Source: Atopobium deltae (GTDB lineage Bacteria > Actinomycetota > Coriobacteriia > Coriobacteriales > Atopobiaceae). Taken from it: a stretch of 64,000 nucleotides of DNA. A program made the position numbers and the translations under genes. Of this stretch, positions 27,526-36,489 are shown piece by piece. Each line of letters opens with the position of its first letter. Positions within the stretch are counted from its first letter, which is position 1. The DNA is taken from contig NZ_KQ959487.1 in NCBI RefSeq assembly GCF_001552785.1, positions 62,001-126,000 on the forward strand, read 5' to 3'. The notes beneath the pieces were generated by a model. The model was not told the DNA's origin and did not search any database. It was given only the letters and a program-made list of their open reading frames with translations.

Positions 27526-28851
27526 TCAGCGGGCATCAGCGTTGGCACCAGTGTCGGCGCGACGCTCTTGTTCGAGCTGCAGCGCCACATACTTCACGCA
27601 TGTCACAAATACATCAAGAGCGGCATCGAGCTGTTCGAGCGTTGGGTAGCTTGGTGCAAGGCGAATATTCGAGTCTCGTGGGTCCTTCCCATAAGGCCAG
27701 CAAGCACCCGCTGCCGTAAGCTTGACGCCCAAACGCGCTGCAAGCGCACAAATGCGTTTTGCTGAGTTGTCGAGTCCTTCAAACGAAATAAAGTAACCAC
27801 CTTTTGGATGCGACCAGCTAGCAATACCAAGGTCTGCAAGCTGCGCTTGCAGCTTGGTAAGCACCAACTCAAATCGCGGACGCAAAAACTGCGCGTGCTG
27901 ACGCATGAGCTCGCGGATCTTCTCTTTTGATTGTAAAAATAACACGTGCTCAAGCTGCGACAGCTTATTGGGACACACGCGATGAATAGAAAAACCAGCC
28001 TTGAGCTCGGCAATGTCGTCAGGCGACGCCGCAACCCATGCCATACCCGAGCCAGGGAAGGTCATCTTAGAGGTTGAGGCAAATTCATACACCAAATTGC
28101 TTTTTCCGCACTCGTTCAGCGCCGTAAAGATATTGAGAAGTTCGTCGGCTGGCTCAAAAATATCGTGCATGCAATAGGCATTGTCCCAATAAATCCTAAA
28201 ATCGGCGGCGGCGGGCTTAAGCGCTGCAAACGCACGAACTACCTCGTCGGAATAGGTAATGCCACTGGGATTGGCATACTTCGGGACACACCAAATGCCT
28301 TTGACGTGCTCGTCGTGTTCCACCCACTGACGAACCTGCTGCATATCGGGACCGTCTGGCGTCAACGACACAGGAACATTCATAAAACCAAACGCCTCGG
28401 TCAGCGCAAAGTGGCGATCGTAGCCAGGACACACACACAAAAAGATCAGTTCTTTTTGCCGTGCAAGCTGTTGTGCAAAAGGCGCACACCCCGCGATGCC
28501 GTGAATGTATGCGTGCTGCAGCGTGTCATACATGATGCTCAAACTCGAGGAGTCCCCTACCAGCACCTGTTCGGAGCTCACATCCAAAATCTCGGCGGCG
28601 AGCTTACGCGCTGAAGGCAGACCTTCGATGTAACCATAATTTGCAGCATCGACGGTATTATCGATAAGATCGCTGGCGTGATTGAGCACGTCAAGCATGG
28701 GGCGCGAAAGATTGACCTGCTCGGGATTTGGTTTGCCGCGAGCCATATCAAGACAAAACTTTTTATCTGCAATTGTTCGTATCAACTCTTCGAGCTTTGT
28801 AGCCTCTTGTGCAAGCTGAGTATCGCTTAATGATTGATAATAAGAAGACAC
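27526..28851 (-). CDS. class I/II PLP aminotransferase, Aminotran_MocR type
   Basis: A 441-residue fold-type I aminotransferase of the group annotated as PF12897-like aspartate/alanine aminotransferases. The opening LDMARGKPNPEQVNLSRPMLD, the segment GDSSSLSIMYDTL, and the PLP-lysine region FASTSKMTFPGSGMAW are visible. The start is GTG 28851, which has GGAG five bases upstream; the open frame to 29043 encodes a Cys/Ala-rich stretch with no coding character and overlaps the divergent gene. Amino-group donor and acceptor cannot be told from sequence; aspartate is likely. Confidence 0.85.
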   Translation of the reverse strand: MSSYYQSLSDTQLAQEATKLEELIRTIADKKFCLDMARGKPNPEQVNLSRPMLDVLNHASDLIDNTVDAANYGYIEGLPSARKLAAEILDVSSEQVLVGDSSSLSIMYDTLQHAYIHGIAGCAPFAQQLARQKELIFLCVCPGYDRHFALTEAFGFMNVPVSLTPDGPDMQQVRQWVEHDEHVKGIWCVPKYANPSGITYSDEVVRAFAALKPAAADFRIYWDNAYCMHDIFEPADELLNIFTALNECGKSNLVYEFASTSKMTFPGSGMAWVAASPDDIAELKAGFSIHRVCPNKLSQLEHVLFLQSKEKIRELMRQHAQFLRPRFELVLTKLQAQLADLGIASWSHPKGGYFISFEGLDNSAKRICALAARLGVKLTAAGACWPYGKDPRDSNIRLAPSYPTLEQLDAALDVFVTCVKYVALQLEQERRADTGANADAR

Positions 28852-28892
28852 GCTCACTCCAAACGTTATACGTCCTGGGTATGTCATATACT

Positions 28893-28914
28893 TTGCTATT
28901 GGGTAGTATAGCAA
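28893..28914. promoter_or_regulatory. dyad between the aminotransferase and a divergent small gene
   Basis: TTGCTAT and ATAGCAA are perfect 7-base arms with an 8-base spacer, placed in the 88-base gap between two divergent starts. It overlaps a possible -35/-10 pair for the aminotransferase (TTGCTA, 18 bases, TATATG on the minus strand). It could be an operator serving both genes. Confidence 0.4.
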
Positions 28915-28939
28915 TGTCCATACGACGAATTGAGACTTT

Positions 28940-29287
28940 ATGACAACACAGGCACATAGAGCGCAAGCACACGGCTGGCGCGAAGCACACGCACACGCAC
29001 GCGCAGCGCAGAAGCACGCCACAGGACTCACACAGCAACACACTGCAGCTCGAGCCGAAGGCTATGGTGAGCTGCAGCGTCTTATCGATAGCTTGTACAA
29101 AAACACCAAGCGGGTTTCTCATCTTGACTTAAGCATTCGAGCCGAGATGGAAGATCTTCCCGCCGATTTGCTTGAAGTGGTCGATCTGCTCCCCGCAGGA
29201 ACCTATTCACGCAGTCGTATGTGCGATCAGCTTAATTCGATTATTACTGCTCACGGATGGGGCTACGTCTACGGAACCGTCTCATAA
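28940..29287 (+). CDS. hypothetical protein, 115 residues
   Basis: The N-terminal 40 residues are low complexity (Ala, His, Gln, Arg). From residue 45 the sequence looks like a folded helical domain (YGELQRLIDSLYKNTKRVSHLDLS, key run LQRLIDSLYKNTKRV, then LPADLLEVVDLLPAGTYSRSRMCDQLNSII). I do not recognise a family. The ribosome site is weak. Its 3' end overlaps the end of nhaA, on the other strand, by 44 bases. The folded half suggests a true gene, although the overlap lowers confidence. Confidence 0.5.
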   Translation: MTTQAHRAQAHGWREAHAHARAAQKHATGLTQQHTAARAEGYGELQRLIDSLYKNTKRVSHLDLSIRAEMEDLPADLLEVVDLLPAGTYSRSRMCDQLNSIITAHGWGYVYGTVS

Positions 29288-30662
29288 GCGACGAGTTGTA
29301 GAGGCGTACGGACACAATACCGAGACTGCCCGCGGCAACACTTCCCAGCAAAATAGCGCATTTAGCAGCTAAAACTTCTGCTGGATCGGGGAAGGCCATC
29401 GAGGCAATGAGGATGGACATCGTAAAGCCCATGCCGCCCATAATACCCACCGCCATAATCTGGCTCCAGCTGACATGCTTGGGCAGACGAGAAAATCCTA
29501 CGCGCACTAGCGCCACCGTCACACCCACGATACCAATCGGCTTACCGATAACCGCACCGAAGAAGACACCCATCGCAATGGGATCAGTAATAAGCGCGCC
29601 AAAATCAGCACCTACGAGGCGCACCTGCGCATTCAAAAACGCGAAGAGCGGCAAGATAATAAAATGCACGGGCACGGAAATTTCGCGCTCAACGCGGACG
29701 AGCGGCGGTGTGACGTGATGTAACACGTGCTCGACCTTCTCGGCATTTTTAGTAAAACTGTGCTGACCCAAAATGTGGGTCTCGTCGTTGTACACATCAT
29801 CCAATTTGCGCGCCTGTCCATTGAGCCAATCGCGCAGAGCACTCAGACGAATGTCGGATCGTGCGGGCAAGAAAAAGGCCAGGATAACGCCCGCGAGCGT
29901 AGCATGCACGCCAGATTTATACATACAAATCCATAAGAGAAGACCAACCACAAGGTACGGCTTGACCGTGTAGATGCGCGCCTTATTAAGACTCCAGAGC
30001 CCCAACATGGCAACGCCGCAGGCAGCGAGCCAAAAAACGGACGGAGTCTGCCCGTAAAATACCGCGATGACCACAATGGCCAAAATGTCGTCGGCGATGG
30101 CCAGCGTTTGGAAAAAGACTTTTGTCTCGGGTGTAATTTTGTTGCCCAAAAGCGACATAACGCCCAAGGCAAAGGCGATGTCGGTGGCAATGGGAATGGC
30201 CCAGCCGTGCGCTTGACCCGACGCGTTAAAAAAGATATACACGCAGGCAGGCACTACCACGCCGCCAACTGCCGCAAGCATGGGAAGCGCCGCTTGCCGC
30301 GGGCGACGCAGCTGTCCGACGGTCACTTCATATTTGAGTTCGATGCCCACGAGCAAGAAGAATATAGCCATGAGAAAATCGTTGACGAAGGCTTCGATAC
30401 TCATGCTTATAGCAAAAGATCCTACCCCGATGCTCAGATCAGTCATAAAAAATTGATGGAGCGGTTCGTACATTGCCGAGTTGGCAACCATAACGGCCAG
30501 AAGCGCGGCAAATACCATTACCGCCGCCGAAACGGTGCCGTTCGACAAAAATTTACTTACTTTCGAACGTTTAACAAGGCGGTTTACCACCGATGTCTCG
30601 CGAATAATGGTCGAACGCTTTGGCAGTTCTTGCATCGCGGGCTTACCAGAACGTGGGGCCAT
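29244..30662 (-). CDS. nhaA: Na+/H+ antiporter NhaA
   Basis: A 472-residue antiporter with about twelve membrane segments, exchanging internal Na+ for external protons. The ion-binding aspartate pair lies in TLAIADDILAIVVIAVFYG, and IATDIAFALGVMSLLG precedes it, as in E. coli NhaA. The 45-residue N-terminal extension is cytoplasmic and basic, and the loop near residues 278-320 is longer than usual. Monocistronic; the upstream region contains one copy of the dispersed GGTCTTCTCGACAGCA word. Confidence 0.93.
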   Translation of the reverse strand: MAPRSGKPAMQELPKRSTIIRETSVVNRLVKRSKVSKFLSNGTVSAAVMVFAALLAVMVANSAMYEPLHQFFMTDLSIGVGSFAISMSIEAFVNDFLMAIFFLLVGIELKYEVTVGQLRRPRQAALPMLAAVGGVVVPACVYIFFNASGQAHGWAIPIATDIAFALGVMSLLGNKITPETKVFFQTLAIADDILAIVVIAVFYGQTPSVFWLAACGVAMLGLWSLNKARIYTVKPYLVVGLLLWICMYKSGVHATLAGVILAFFLPARSDIRLSALRDWLNGQARKLDDVYNDETHILGQHSFTKNAEKVEHVLHHVTPPLVRVEREISVPVHFIILPLFAFLNAQVRLVGADFGALITDPIAMGVFFGAVIGKPIGIVGVTVALVRVGFSRLPKHVSWSQIMAVGIMGGMGFTMSILIASMAFPDPAEVLAAKCAILLGSVAAGSLGIVSVRLYNSSLMRRFRRRSPIREQ

Positions 30663-30903
30663 AGTAACTCCTTCATCTCATACTATCTTCGTAGGTCTTC
30701 TCGACAGCATATGCTGTCTTGTGCGGGGCATACTGTTTCGCACGGCACATAGCGCTTCGTGCAGGGCGTAATGTTCTATACTGAAGTTATGCTGAAGCTA
30801 GACTAACACAGACAGGCTTTGGCGCAGGCGTACGCTCGCTTCAAAAAGCTTCAGACAATTTTGTTCTTCTTGTTCTGATTCTGTTCACAAAAGGAAGTTG
30901 CTT

Positions 30904-31770
30904 ATGAACACTCAGCACATCGCTATCATTGCAGACTCTGGTACCGATCCAGGAATCTCGTTTATACAGGCGCATGATATTCGCATTATACCATTGCGCA
31001 TTAACTATACCGACGGTTCGAGCTATCGATCCATGGTCGACATAAGTTCTGCTGAGGTCATACAGAGCTTCGAGAAAGAAATTCCAACGACCTCGCTCCC
31101 CTCGCCCGACGCCATCCAAAAAACCTTGGAACAGGCGCGCGCTGACGGCTATCAAAAAGCGATTATCGTCACGATTTCGAGTGGGCTTTCGTCAACGAAT
31201 CAAACGGTCGGTCTTATCGCCCGCGACTATGCCGACTTTCCTGTGACCGTGCTCGATACCAAAAACATTGGCTTGGGGGCGGGACTTATTGTGCGGGCTG
31301 CAGCATTGCTGGCCGAAAAGGGTGTCGCGTACGAAGACATCATTCAAAAATGTACGCAGCTTACCGAGAATACCCGTCTTTGGTTTTCTACAAAAACCCT
31401 GTCGTACCTGCGCAAAGGTGGGCGCATTTCCGAAGCGACCTATCGTTTGGGCTCCATTTTAAACATCAAGCCTGTGATTACGTGCACACCCAAGGGCAAA
31501 TATGCACCTGTGAAGAAGGCACGAGGGTTTCAGAAGGCGCTGCAAGAAGAGGTTAATTTTGTGGCGTGCTATGCGCAAAAGTTTTCCAGCGTTATTGTGG
31601 GGATTTGCTCGTCGAACTCTCAGGAGTGTGCGCGCGAGCTTGAACGCGCTATACGCGAGCGTCTAACCAACATTGCGCAGGTTATTCATACACAGGCGCC
31701 ACCTGAGCTGCTTGTACATACAGGTCCCGATTTGGTGGGCATGTGTGTGCAGCCCAACATTTTTGAGTAG
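30904..31770 (+). CDS. DegV family protein (fatty-acid-binding)
   Basis: A 288-residue DegV protein. It opens HIAIIADSGTDPG (the DSxxD motif) and has TSLPSPDAIQKTLEQA, ISSGLSSTNQT and a C-terminal KPVITCTPKGKYAPVKKARG region typical of the family, which holds an acyl chain for FakA-type fatty-acid kinases. ATG 30904 follows AAAGGAAG. No fakA-like kinase is adjacent. Confidence 0.9.
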   Translation: MNTQHIAIIADSGTDPGISFIQAHDIRIIPLRINYTDGSSYRSMVDISSAEVIQSFEKEIPTTSLPSPDAIQKTLEQARADGYQKAIIVTISSGLSSTNQTVGLIARDYADFPVTVLDTKNIGLGAGLIVRAAALLAEKGVAYEDIIQKCTQLTENTRLWFSTKTLSYLRKGGRISEATYRLGSILNIKPVITCTPKGKYAPVKKARGFQKALQEEVNFVACYAQKFSSVIVGICSSNSQECARELERAIRERLTNIAQVIHTQAPPELLVHTGPDLVGMCVQPNIFE

Positions 31771-31800
31771 TCCGTATCGTGCTAGCTGGCTGCTACAGCG

Positions 31801-32517
31801 CTAGTGCTGCGCCGTGGTATTCGCTAAGTATTCTGCCAAAAACAATACAACCTGTGCGCTGGTATGCCCCGCTGTTTTCTCGAACACGGGGTATTCTACC
31901 TGCTGCGAATCGTCGGCCTTATCGGATATGGCACGAATAATCACAAAGGGAATGTTATTGAGCCAACAGGTTTGTGCAACCGAGGCGCCTTCCATCTCGC
32001 AGCACAACGCCTTAAAGTCGTGGGCGAGCTGCTGCTTTTTTTCGCGATCTGCAATAAATTGATCACCCGAAACAACGCGTCCCACAAAAACGTCAGCGGT
32101 ACACTCGCTGCGCTTGCAGGCGTCGACGCAGGCCTGCTGCAGGGTTGTATCGGCAGGAAATGCGCGGGTGTGCAGGCCAGGCACCTCGCCTTGAGCGTAG
32201 CCAAAAATGCGTGCGTCAACATCGTGGTGCACCGCATCGGACGAAACCACAATGTCTCCAATGGCAATGCGATTATCGAGCGAGCCCGCCGCACCAGAAT
32301 TGATAATGTGCGTAACGCCAAAGAGATCGATAAGAATTTGCGTACACACACTGGCATTAATTTTCCCAATCCCGCTGCGCACCACTACGACGGGGCATCC
32401 CTCAAGCGTGCCTTCCATAAACGTGGTGTGAGCGCGGTGGGTGGTAGTGGGCTGCTGCAAAACGTCACATAAAAGCTCCGCTTCGACATCCATGGCGCAG
32501 ATAATACCCAGTTTCAT
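31801..32517 (-). CDS. mtnN: 5'-methylthioadenosine/S-adenosylhomocysteine nucleosidase
   Basis: A 238-residue MTA/SAH nucleosidase that splits adenine from the by-products of SAM use. Motifs: MKLGIICAMDVEAELL with the conserved Glu, NSGAAGSLD, GDIVVSSDAVHHD, EMEGASVAQTCW with the substrate-binding Met-Glu, and the catalytic Asp in ISDKADD. It starts one base after the pcrA stop and is likely co-transcribed with it. Confidence 0.94.
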   Translation of the reverse strand: MKLGIICAMDVEAELLCDVLQQPTTTHRAHTTFMEGTLEGCPVVVVRSGIGKINASVCTQILIDLFGVTHIINSGAAGSLDNRIAIGDIVVSSDAVHHDVDARIFGYAQGEVPGLHTRAFPADTTLQQACVDACKRSECTADVFVGRVVSGDQFIADREKKQQLAHDFKALCCEMEGASVAQTCWLNNIPFVIIRAISDKADDSQQVEYPVFEKTAGHTSAQVVLFLAEYLANTTAQH

Positions 32518-32518
32518 G

Positions 32519-34990
32519 CTACTCGTCCTTTATTTTTGTGAGCGGTGCAAAACCCTTCATGAGTTTTTTCTTTTTGCCCGTACGGCTAAATACTATCTCA
32601 ATAATATCGCCATCGACCGAAAGCACTATTCCCGTACCAAAGGTTTTATGCGCGACCTTATCGCCTACCGCAAAACTCTGATACGTGGGGTTGGCTTGCG
32701 CTTGCATGCGTGCCTGCTGTTTTTGTGTATCTGACTGGCGGTGCGCCGTGTTGGAGGAGCGGGTGGCGGAACCAAACACGCGGCCGCCATACATATCCGA
32801 ACCCTGACCAGAACCAAAGGTACCGCGACGGTCACCGCGCTTTTCCCAACCAACACCCGAGAAGCCCGCCGAACCAACGCCTACCAGATGCACATGTTCA
32901 TTAGGGATTTCGTTTACAAAACGGCTGCGAGGATTATTTTGCGTTGAGGTAAAGCTTCGGCGCATAACGGCGTAGGTCAAATACAGGCGACGACGGGCGC
33001 GGGTGATAGCCACGTAGGCAAGCCTGCGCTCCTCTTCGAGAAGGGCGGGATCGGCACCAAAGGTAGTATGCGGGAAAATACCATCTTCCATACCTGCGAC
33101 AAAGACCACAGGAAATTCCAAACCTTTAGCGGCGTGCACGGTCATCATGGTTACTGCACTTGACGAACCCGCAAGGGTATCTAGGTCACTACGCAGGGCA
33201 AGCCATTCGACCAGTGCTTGCAATTTTTGTTCGGCAACAGCAGGACGACGCAACGGCGACGACGAGGGCTCTGCGGCTGTTGACACGGCTGCGGGCTGCG
33301 GCGCTGCGGGCTGCGTGGCAGCAACTGCCTCGGCGACTGACGCGCCACCCTGCACACTTTCGTCGGCCCCCAGCACGCCCGCCTCTTTGAGCTGCGCTAA
33401 CGATTCGAGCAACTGGTCGGTATCCTGGTGCGTTTCGTCAAATTCGGCAACGACGCCAAAGAATTCCTGGATATTCTCAATACGACTGCGCGCGTCGACG
33501 GTGTTCTCAGCCTGGTAGGCTTGAATGAGCCCCGCTTTATCGACAATCGCTTGCGCCACGTCGGGCAGCTCGCCCGTCATATAGTGGCAAGCCTCGATAG
33601 CGCTCGTAAAGGTCGCCAGCGAATTGCGCGCCTTCGTGCTCAAGAGGCCCTCTTCGGCAATGCACGCCTGCGCTGCCGAGAAAAACGACAGCCCGTAACG
33701 CTGCGCAAACTCCGAAATTTTGGCAACCGACGTCGTACCAATGCCGCGACGAGGCACGTTGATGACGCGGCGCGCCGCAACGTCGTCGTCGGGGTTCACC
33801 ACGAGCTTGATATAGGCCATGACATCGCGAATTTCCTGACGATCGAAGAAGCGCGTGCCACCCACGATTTTGTAGGGAACGCCCGCGCGCAAAAACATAT
33901 CTTCCAAAATACGCGACTGCGCATTGGTGCGATAAAAGACTGCCACGTCATCGTAGCTGGTATTATTCTGATGCAAGGACTCGATTTCCGATGCAATCCA
34001 GCGCCCCTCATCGCGTTCGTCCGCCGCCTGATACAGCTGGACCTTATCGCCATACGAACGCGATGTAAATAGCTGCTTGGCCTTGCGATGAATATTGTGC
34101 GCCACCACGGCGTTGGCCGCCGCCAGAATATGACCTGTTGAACGATAGTTTTCCTCGAGTTTAACCACCACGGCATCTGGATAGTCCTTCTCGAAATCAA
34201 AAATATTTTGAATATCGGCGCCGCGCCACGAATAAATCGACTGATCATCGTCACCCACGACCATCAAATTTTTGGATCGCGCCGCCAAAAGATTCGTAAT
34301 TTTGTATTGCACATGGTTCGTGTCCTGATACTCGTCCACCGAAATGTGCGAGAAGCGGTCCTGGTACTTTGCGAGCACCTCAGGAAAGCCGCTCAAAAGC
34401 ATGTAAGCATAGACGAGAAGATCGTCGAAGTCCATCGCATTGGCCCGACGCAGGCGTTTTTGCAGCTCATCGTAGACATCGGCGCTTTTTCGCGCCATGG
34501 GGCTCTGGGCAGAGTCGGCCATTTCTTGTGGCATGATCAGCGCATTTTTTGCAGCCGAAATCTGCACGCGAATAGCATTGAGTGGGAACGATTTTTGCTC
34601 GATCTCCAAATCGTTCATGATAGCTTTGACCAGGCGTTTAGAGTCATCGTCATCGTAAATCGTAAAGTTGGGCCTAAAGCCGAGCAGCGCAGCATCGTCT
34701 CGCAAAATGCGCACGCATAGGGCGTGGAAGGTGCAAATCCACATGCCGCGCGTTTGTTCGGCAAGCAGTTGCTGCAGACGGTCGCGCATCTCGGCAGCAG
34801 CTTTGTTAGTAAAGGTGATCGCAAGTATTTGCCACGGACGCACGCCTTTGTCAGCAATAAGATGTGCGATGCGATAGGTCAACACGCGCGTTTTGCCCGA
34901 GCCAGCACCAGCCAACACCAACAAAGGGCCGTCGGTTGTTGCAACGGCTTTTGCCTGCGCGGGATTAAGACTCGAAAAATCAATTGCCAT
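32519..34990 (-). CDS. pcrA: ATP-dependent DNA helicase PcrA/UvrD
   Basis: An 823-residue superfamily 1A helicase for repair and replication-fork clearance. Motifs: LNPAQAKAVATTDGPLLVLA (Q motif), GAGSGKTRV (Walker A), VDEYQDTN (motif II), VVGDDDQSIYSWRGAD (III), VMTVHAAKGLEF (V), VAITRARRRLYL (VI). It ends with a Tudor-like domain (VGDKVAHKTFGTGIVLSVDG). An Ala/Pro/Gln-rich insert of about 40 residues near positions 560-605 in domain 2B/2A is absent from usual PcrA. ATG 34990 follows GGAGTAGTC. Confidence 0.95.
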   Translation of the reverse strand: MAIDFSSLNPAQAKAVATTDGPLLVLAGAGSGKTRVLTYRIAHLIADKGVRPWQILAITFTNKAAAEMRDRLQQLLAEQTRGMWICTFHALCVRILRDDAALLGFRPNFTIYDDDDSKRLVKAIMNDLEIEQKSFPLNAIRVQISAAKNALIMPQEMADSAQSPMARKSADVYDELQKRLRRANAMDFDDLLVYAYMLLSGFPEVLAKYQDRFSHISVDEYQDTNHVQYKITNLLAARSKNLMVVGDDDQSIYSWRGADIQNIFDFEKDYPDAVVVKLEENYRSTGHILAAANAVVAHNIHRKAKQLFTSRSYGDKVQLYQAADERDEGRWIASEIESLHQNNTSYDDVAVFYRTNAQSRILEDMFLRAGVPYKIVGGTRFFDRQEIRDVMAYIKLVVNPDDDVAARRVINVPRRGIGTTSVAKISEFAQRYGLSFFSAAQACIAEEGLLSTKARNSLATFTSAIEACHYMTGELPDVAQAIVDKAGLIQAYQAENTVDARSRIENIQEFFGVVAEFDETHQDTDQLLESLAQLKEAGVLGADESVQGGASVAEAVAATQPAAPQPAAVSTAAEPSSSPLRRPAVAEQKLQALVEWLALRSDLDTLAGSSSAVTMMTVHAAKGLEFPVVFVAGMEDGIFPHTTFGADPALLEEERRLAYVAITRARRRLYLTYAVMRRSFTSTQNNPRSRFVNEIPNEHVHLVGVGSAGFSGVGWEKRGDRRGTFGSGQGSDMYGGRVFGSATRSSNTAHRQSDTQKQQARMQAQANPTYQSFAVGDKVAHKTFGTGIVLSVDGDIIEIVFSRTGKKKKLMKGFAPLTKIKDE

Positions 34991-35246
34991 GACTACTCCA
35001 AAACGTACGTTCGTGCGTTGATCCAAATCTGCGTTGCTAGTATACGCTGTCAGCAAGACATCACTGTGTGCTGACCATATTGTGCCTTACTGTGTACCAG
35101 TCAAGTCTAACGGCAAACCTGTGTTGCGCGCTACTCAGATCACAATTCGTACGATAAGCAAAGATTATGTGGGTATATATCCTGCATCCACCCTGCATTT
35201 GTTTTGATTCACCTTTTGTATTTGCCCTACCTCTGGAGTGACCTGC

Positions 35247-36479
35247 GTGCTCGAACAATTTTTGCTCACATATCTTGACGCTCGCACTGGCGAGAATACC
35301 GACGGCGAAAAGCCCGCGAACCAGCCCAGCGAGCGTATCAGCGCCTCCCCTGCACTGGCGCGCCAGCGCTACGGCGTGGCGGTATGCATTGTGGGCATTG
35401 CGCTTAACGTGGGACTTTGCATTTTTAAAGGGCTTATCGGCCTGGCAGCGGGATCGCTGTCCATCTGTGCTGACGCGCTCAACAATCTGACCGATGCCAT
35501 CTCAAACATTGTCGCTATTCTCGGCTTCCAGCTGGCCGCAAAACCTGCCGATAAGGGTCACCCCTATGGGCACGGACGCTACGAGTACGTGAGTGCGCTG
35601 ATCGTTGCCGTGCTCGTGGCAGTGTTGGGCTTTGAACTGTTGCGTTCGGCGGTCGAGAAGATCATAAGCCCGACGCTCACAAACTACAGCATCGTTACCT
35701 ACGTGGTGCTCGCTGTATCGGTTGCTATCAAATTTTGGATGGCAAACTTTAACAAATCCGCTGGTCAGCGCATTCAATCTGAAAGCTTATACGCCGCCGC
35801 GATCGACGCAAAAAATGACGGCATTGCCACTGCAGCAGTTCTTGTATGCGCTGTGCTCAGCACCATGAGCCCGTTTAATTATGATGGTTGGGTAAGTTTT
35901 GGGGTGGCCCTCTACATTATGTACAGCGCCTACGAACTTATCGTCACCACGATTGATCCGTTGCTCGGGCGTGCACCATCCGACGAATTTATCGCCCATA
36001 TCCACGCCACCATTACGAAGCACCCCGAGGTGTTGGCGACGCATGATTTAATGGTGCATAACTATGGACCAGGCCGACTGTTTATGAGCGCGCATATCGA
36101 GATGCCTGCCGAGATGGATTCGTTGGCCGCGCACGCCGTGCTCGATGCCATTGAGCAGGAGTTTTTTGCTGAAGGCATTTCGTGTATTTTGCATTACGAC
36201 CCCATTGTTACCGACGTATCGCATACGGCAACCTTGCATAGTTGGCTTGCGTGGCGTATTCGCTCCATCGATCCGCGCCTCACCATCCATGATGTGCGCT
36301 GCACGCACACGCATTCGCATCACCATATTGATCTGGATTGTGTGCGCCCCGACACGCTACCCATGAGCGATCAGGAGCTTCGCGAGGCTATCTGCACCAT
36401 TATTCGCACGCGCTATGATGACGCGGTTTGCAACATTACCATTGACCACGACTTTTTAGAGATCGACACACAGAAATGA
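35247..36479 (+). CDS. cation diffusion facilitator (CDF) family transporter
   Basis: A 410-residue metal/proton antiporter exporting a divalent cation such as Zn2+, Fe2+ or Mn2+. Six membrane segments are visible. The metal-binding ADALNNLTDAISNIVAI helix carries the NxxD site of TM2, and HPYGHGRYEYVSALIV has the cytoplasmic histidines. A cytoplasmic ferredoxin-like domain and an extended His-rich C-terminal part (CTHTHSHHHIDLD) follow. GTG 35247 is preferred because GGAG lies 8 bases upstream, whereas GTG 35238 overlaps that site. The ABC exporter gene starts 10 bases downstream. Confidence 0.9.
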   Translation: MLEQFLLTYLDARTGENTDGEKPANQPSERISASPALARQRYGVAVCIVGIALNVGLCIFKGLIGLAAGSLSICADALNNLTDAISNIVAILGFQLAAKPADKGHPYGHGRYEYVSALIVAVLVAVLGFELLRSAVEKIISPTLTNYSIVTYVVLAVSVAIKFWMANFNKSAGQRIQSESLYAAAIDAKNDGIATAAVLVCAVLSTMSPFNYDGWVSFGVALYIMYSAYELIVTTIDPLLGRAPSDEFIAHIHATITKHPEVLATHDLMVHNYGPGRLFMSAHIEMPAEMDSLAAHAVLDAIEQEFFAEGISCILHYDPIVTDVSHTATLHSWLAWRIRSIDPRLTIHDVRCTHTHSHHHIDLDCVRPDTLPMSDQELREAICTIIRTRYDDAVCNITIDHDFLEIDTQK

Positions 36480-36489
36480 GTGATAAGCC

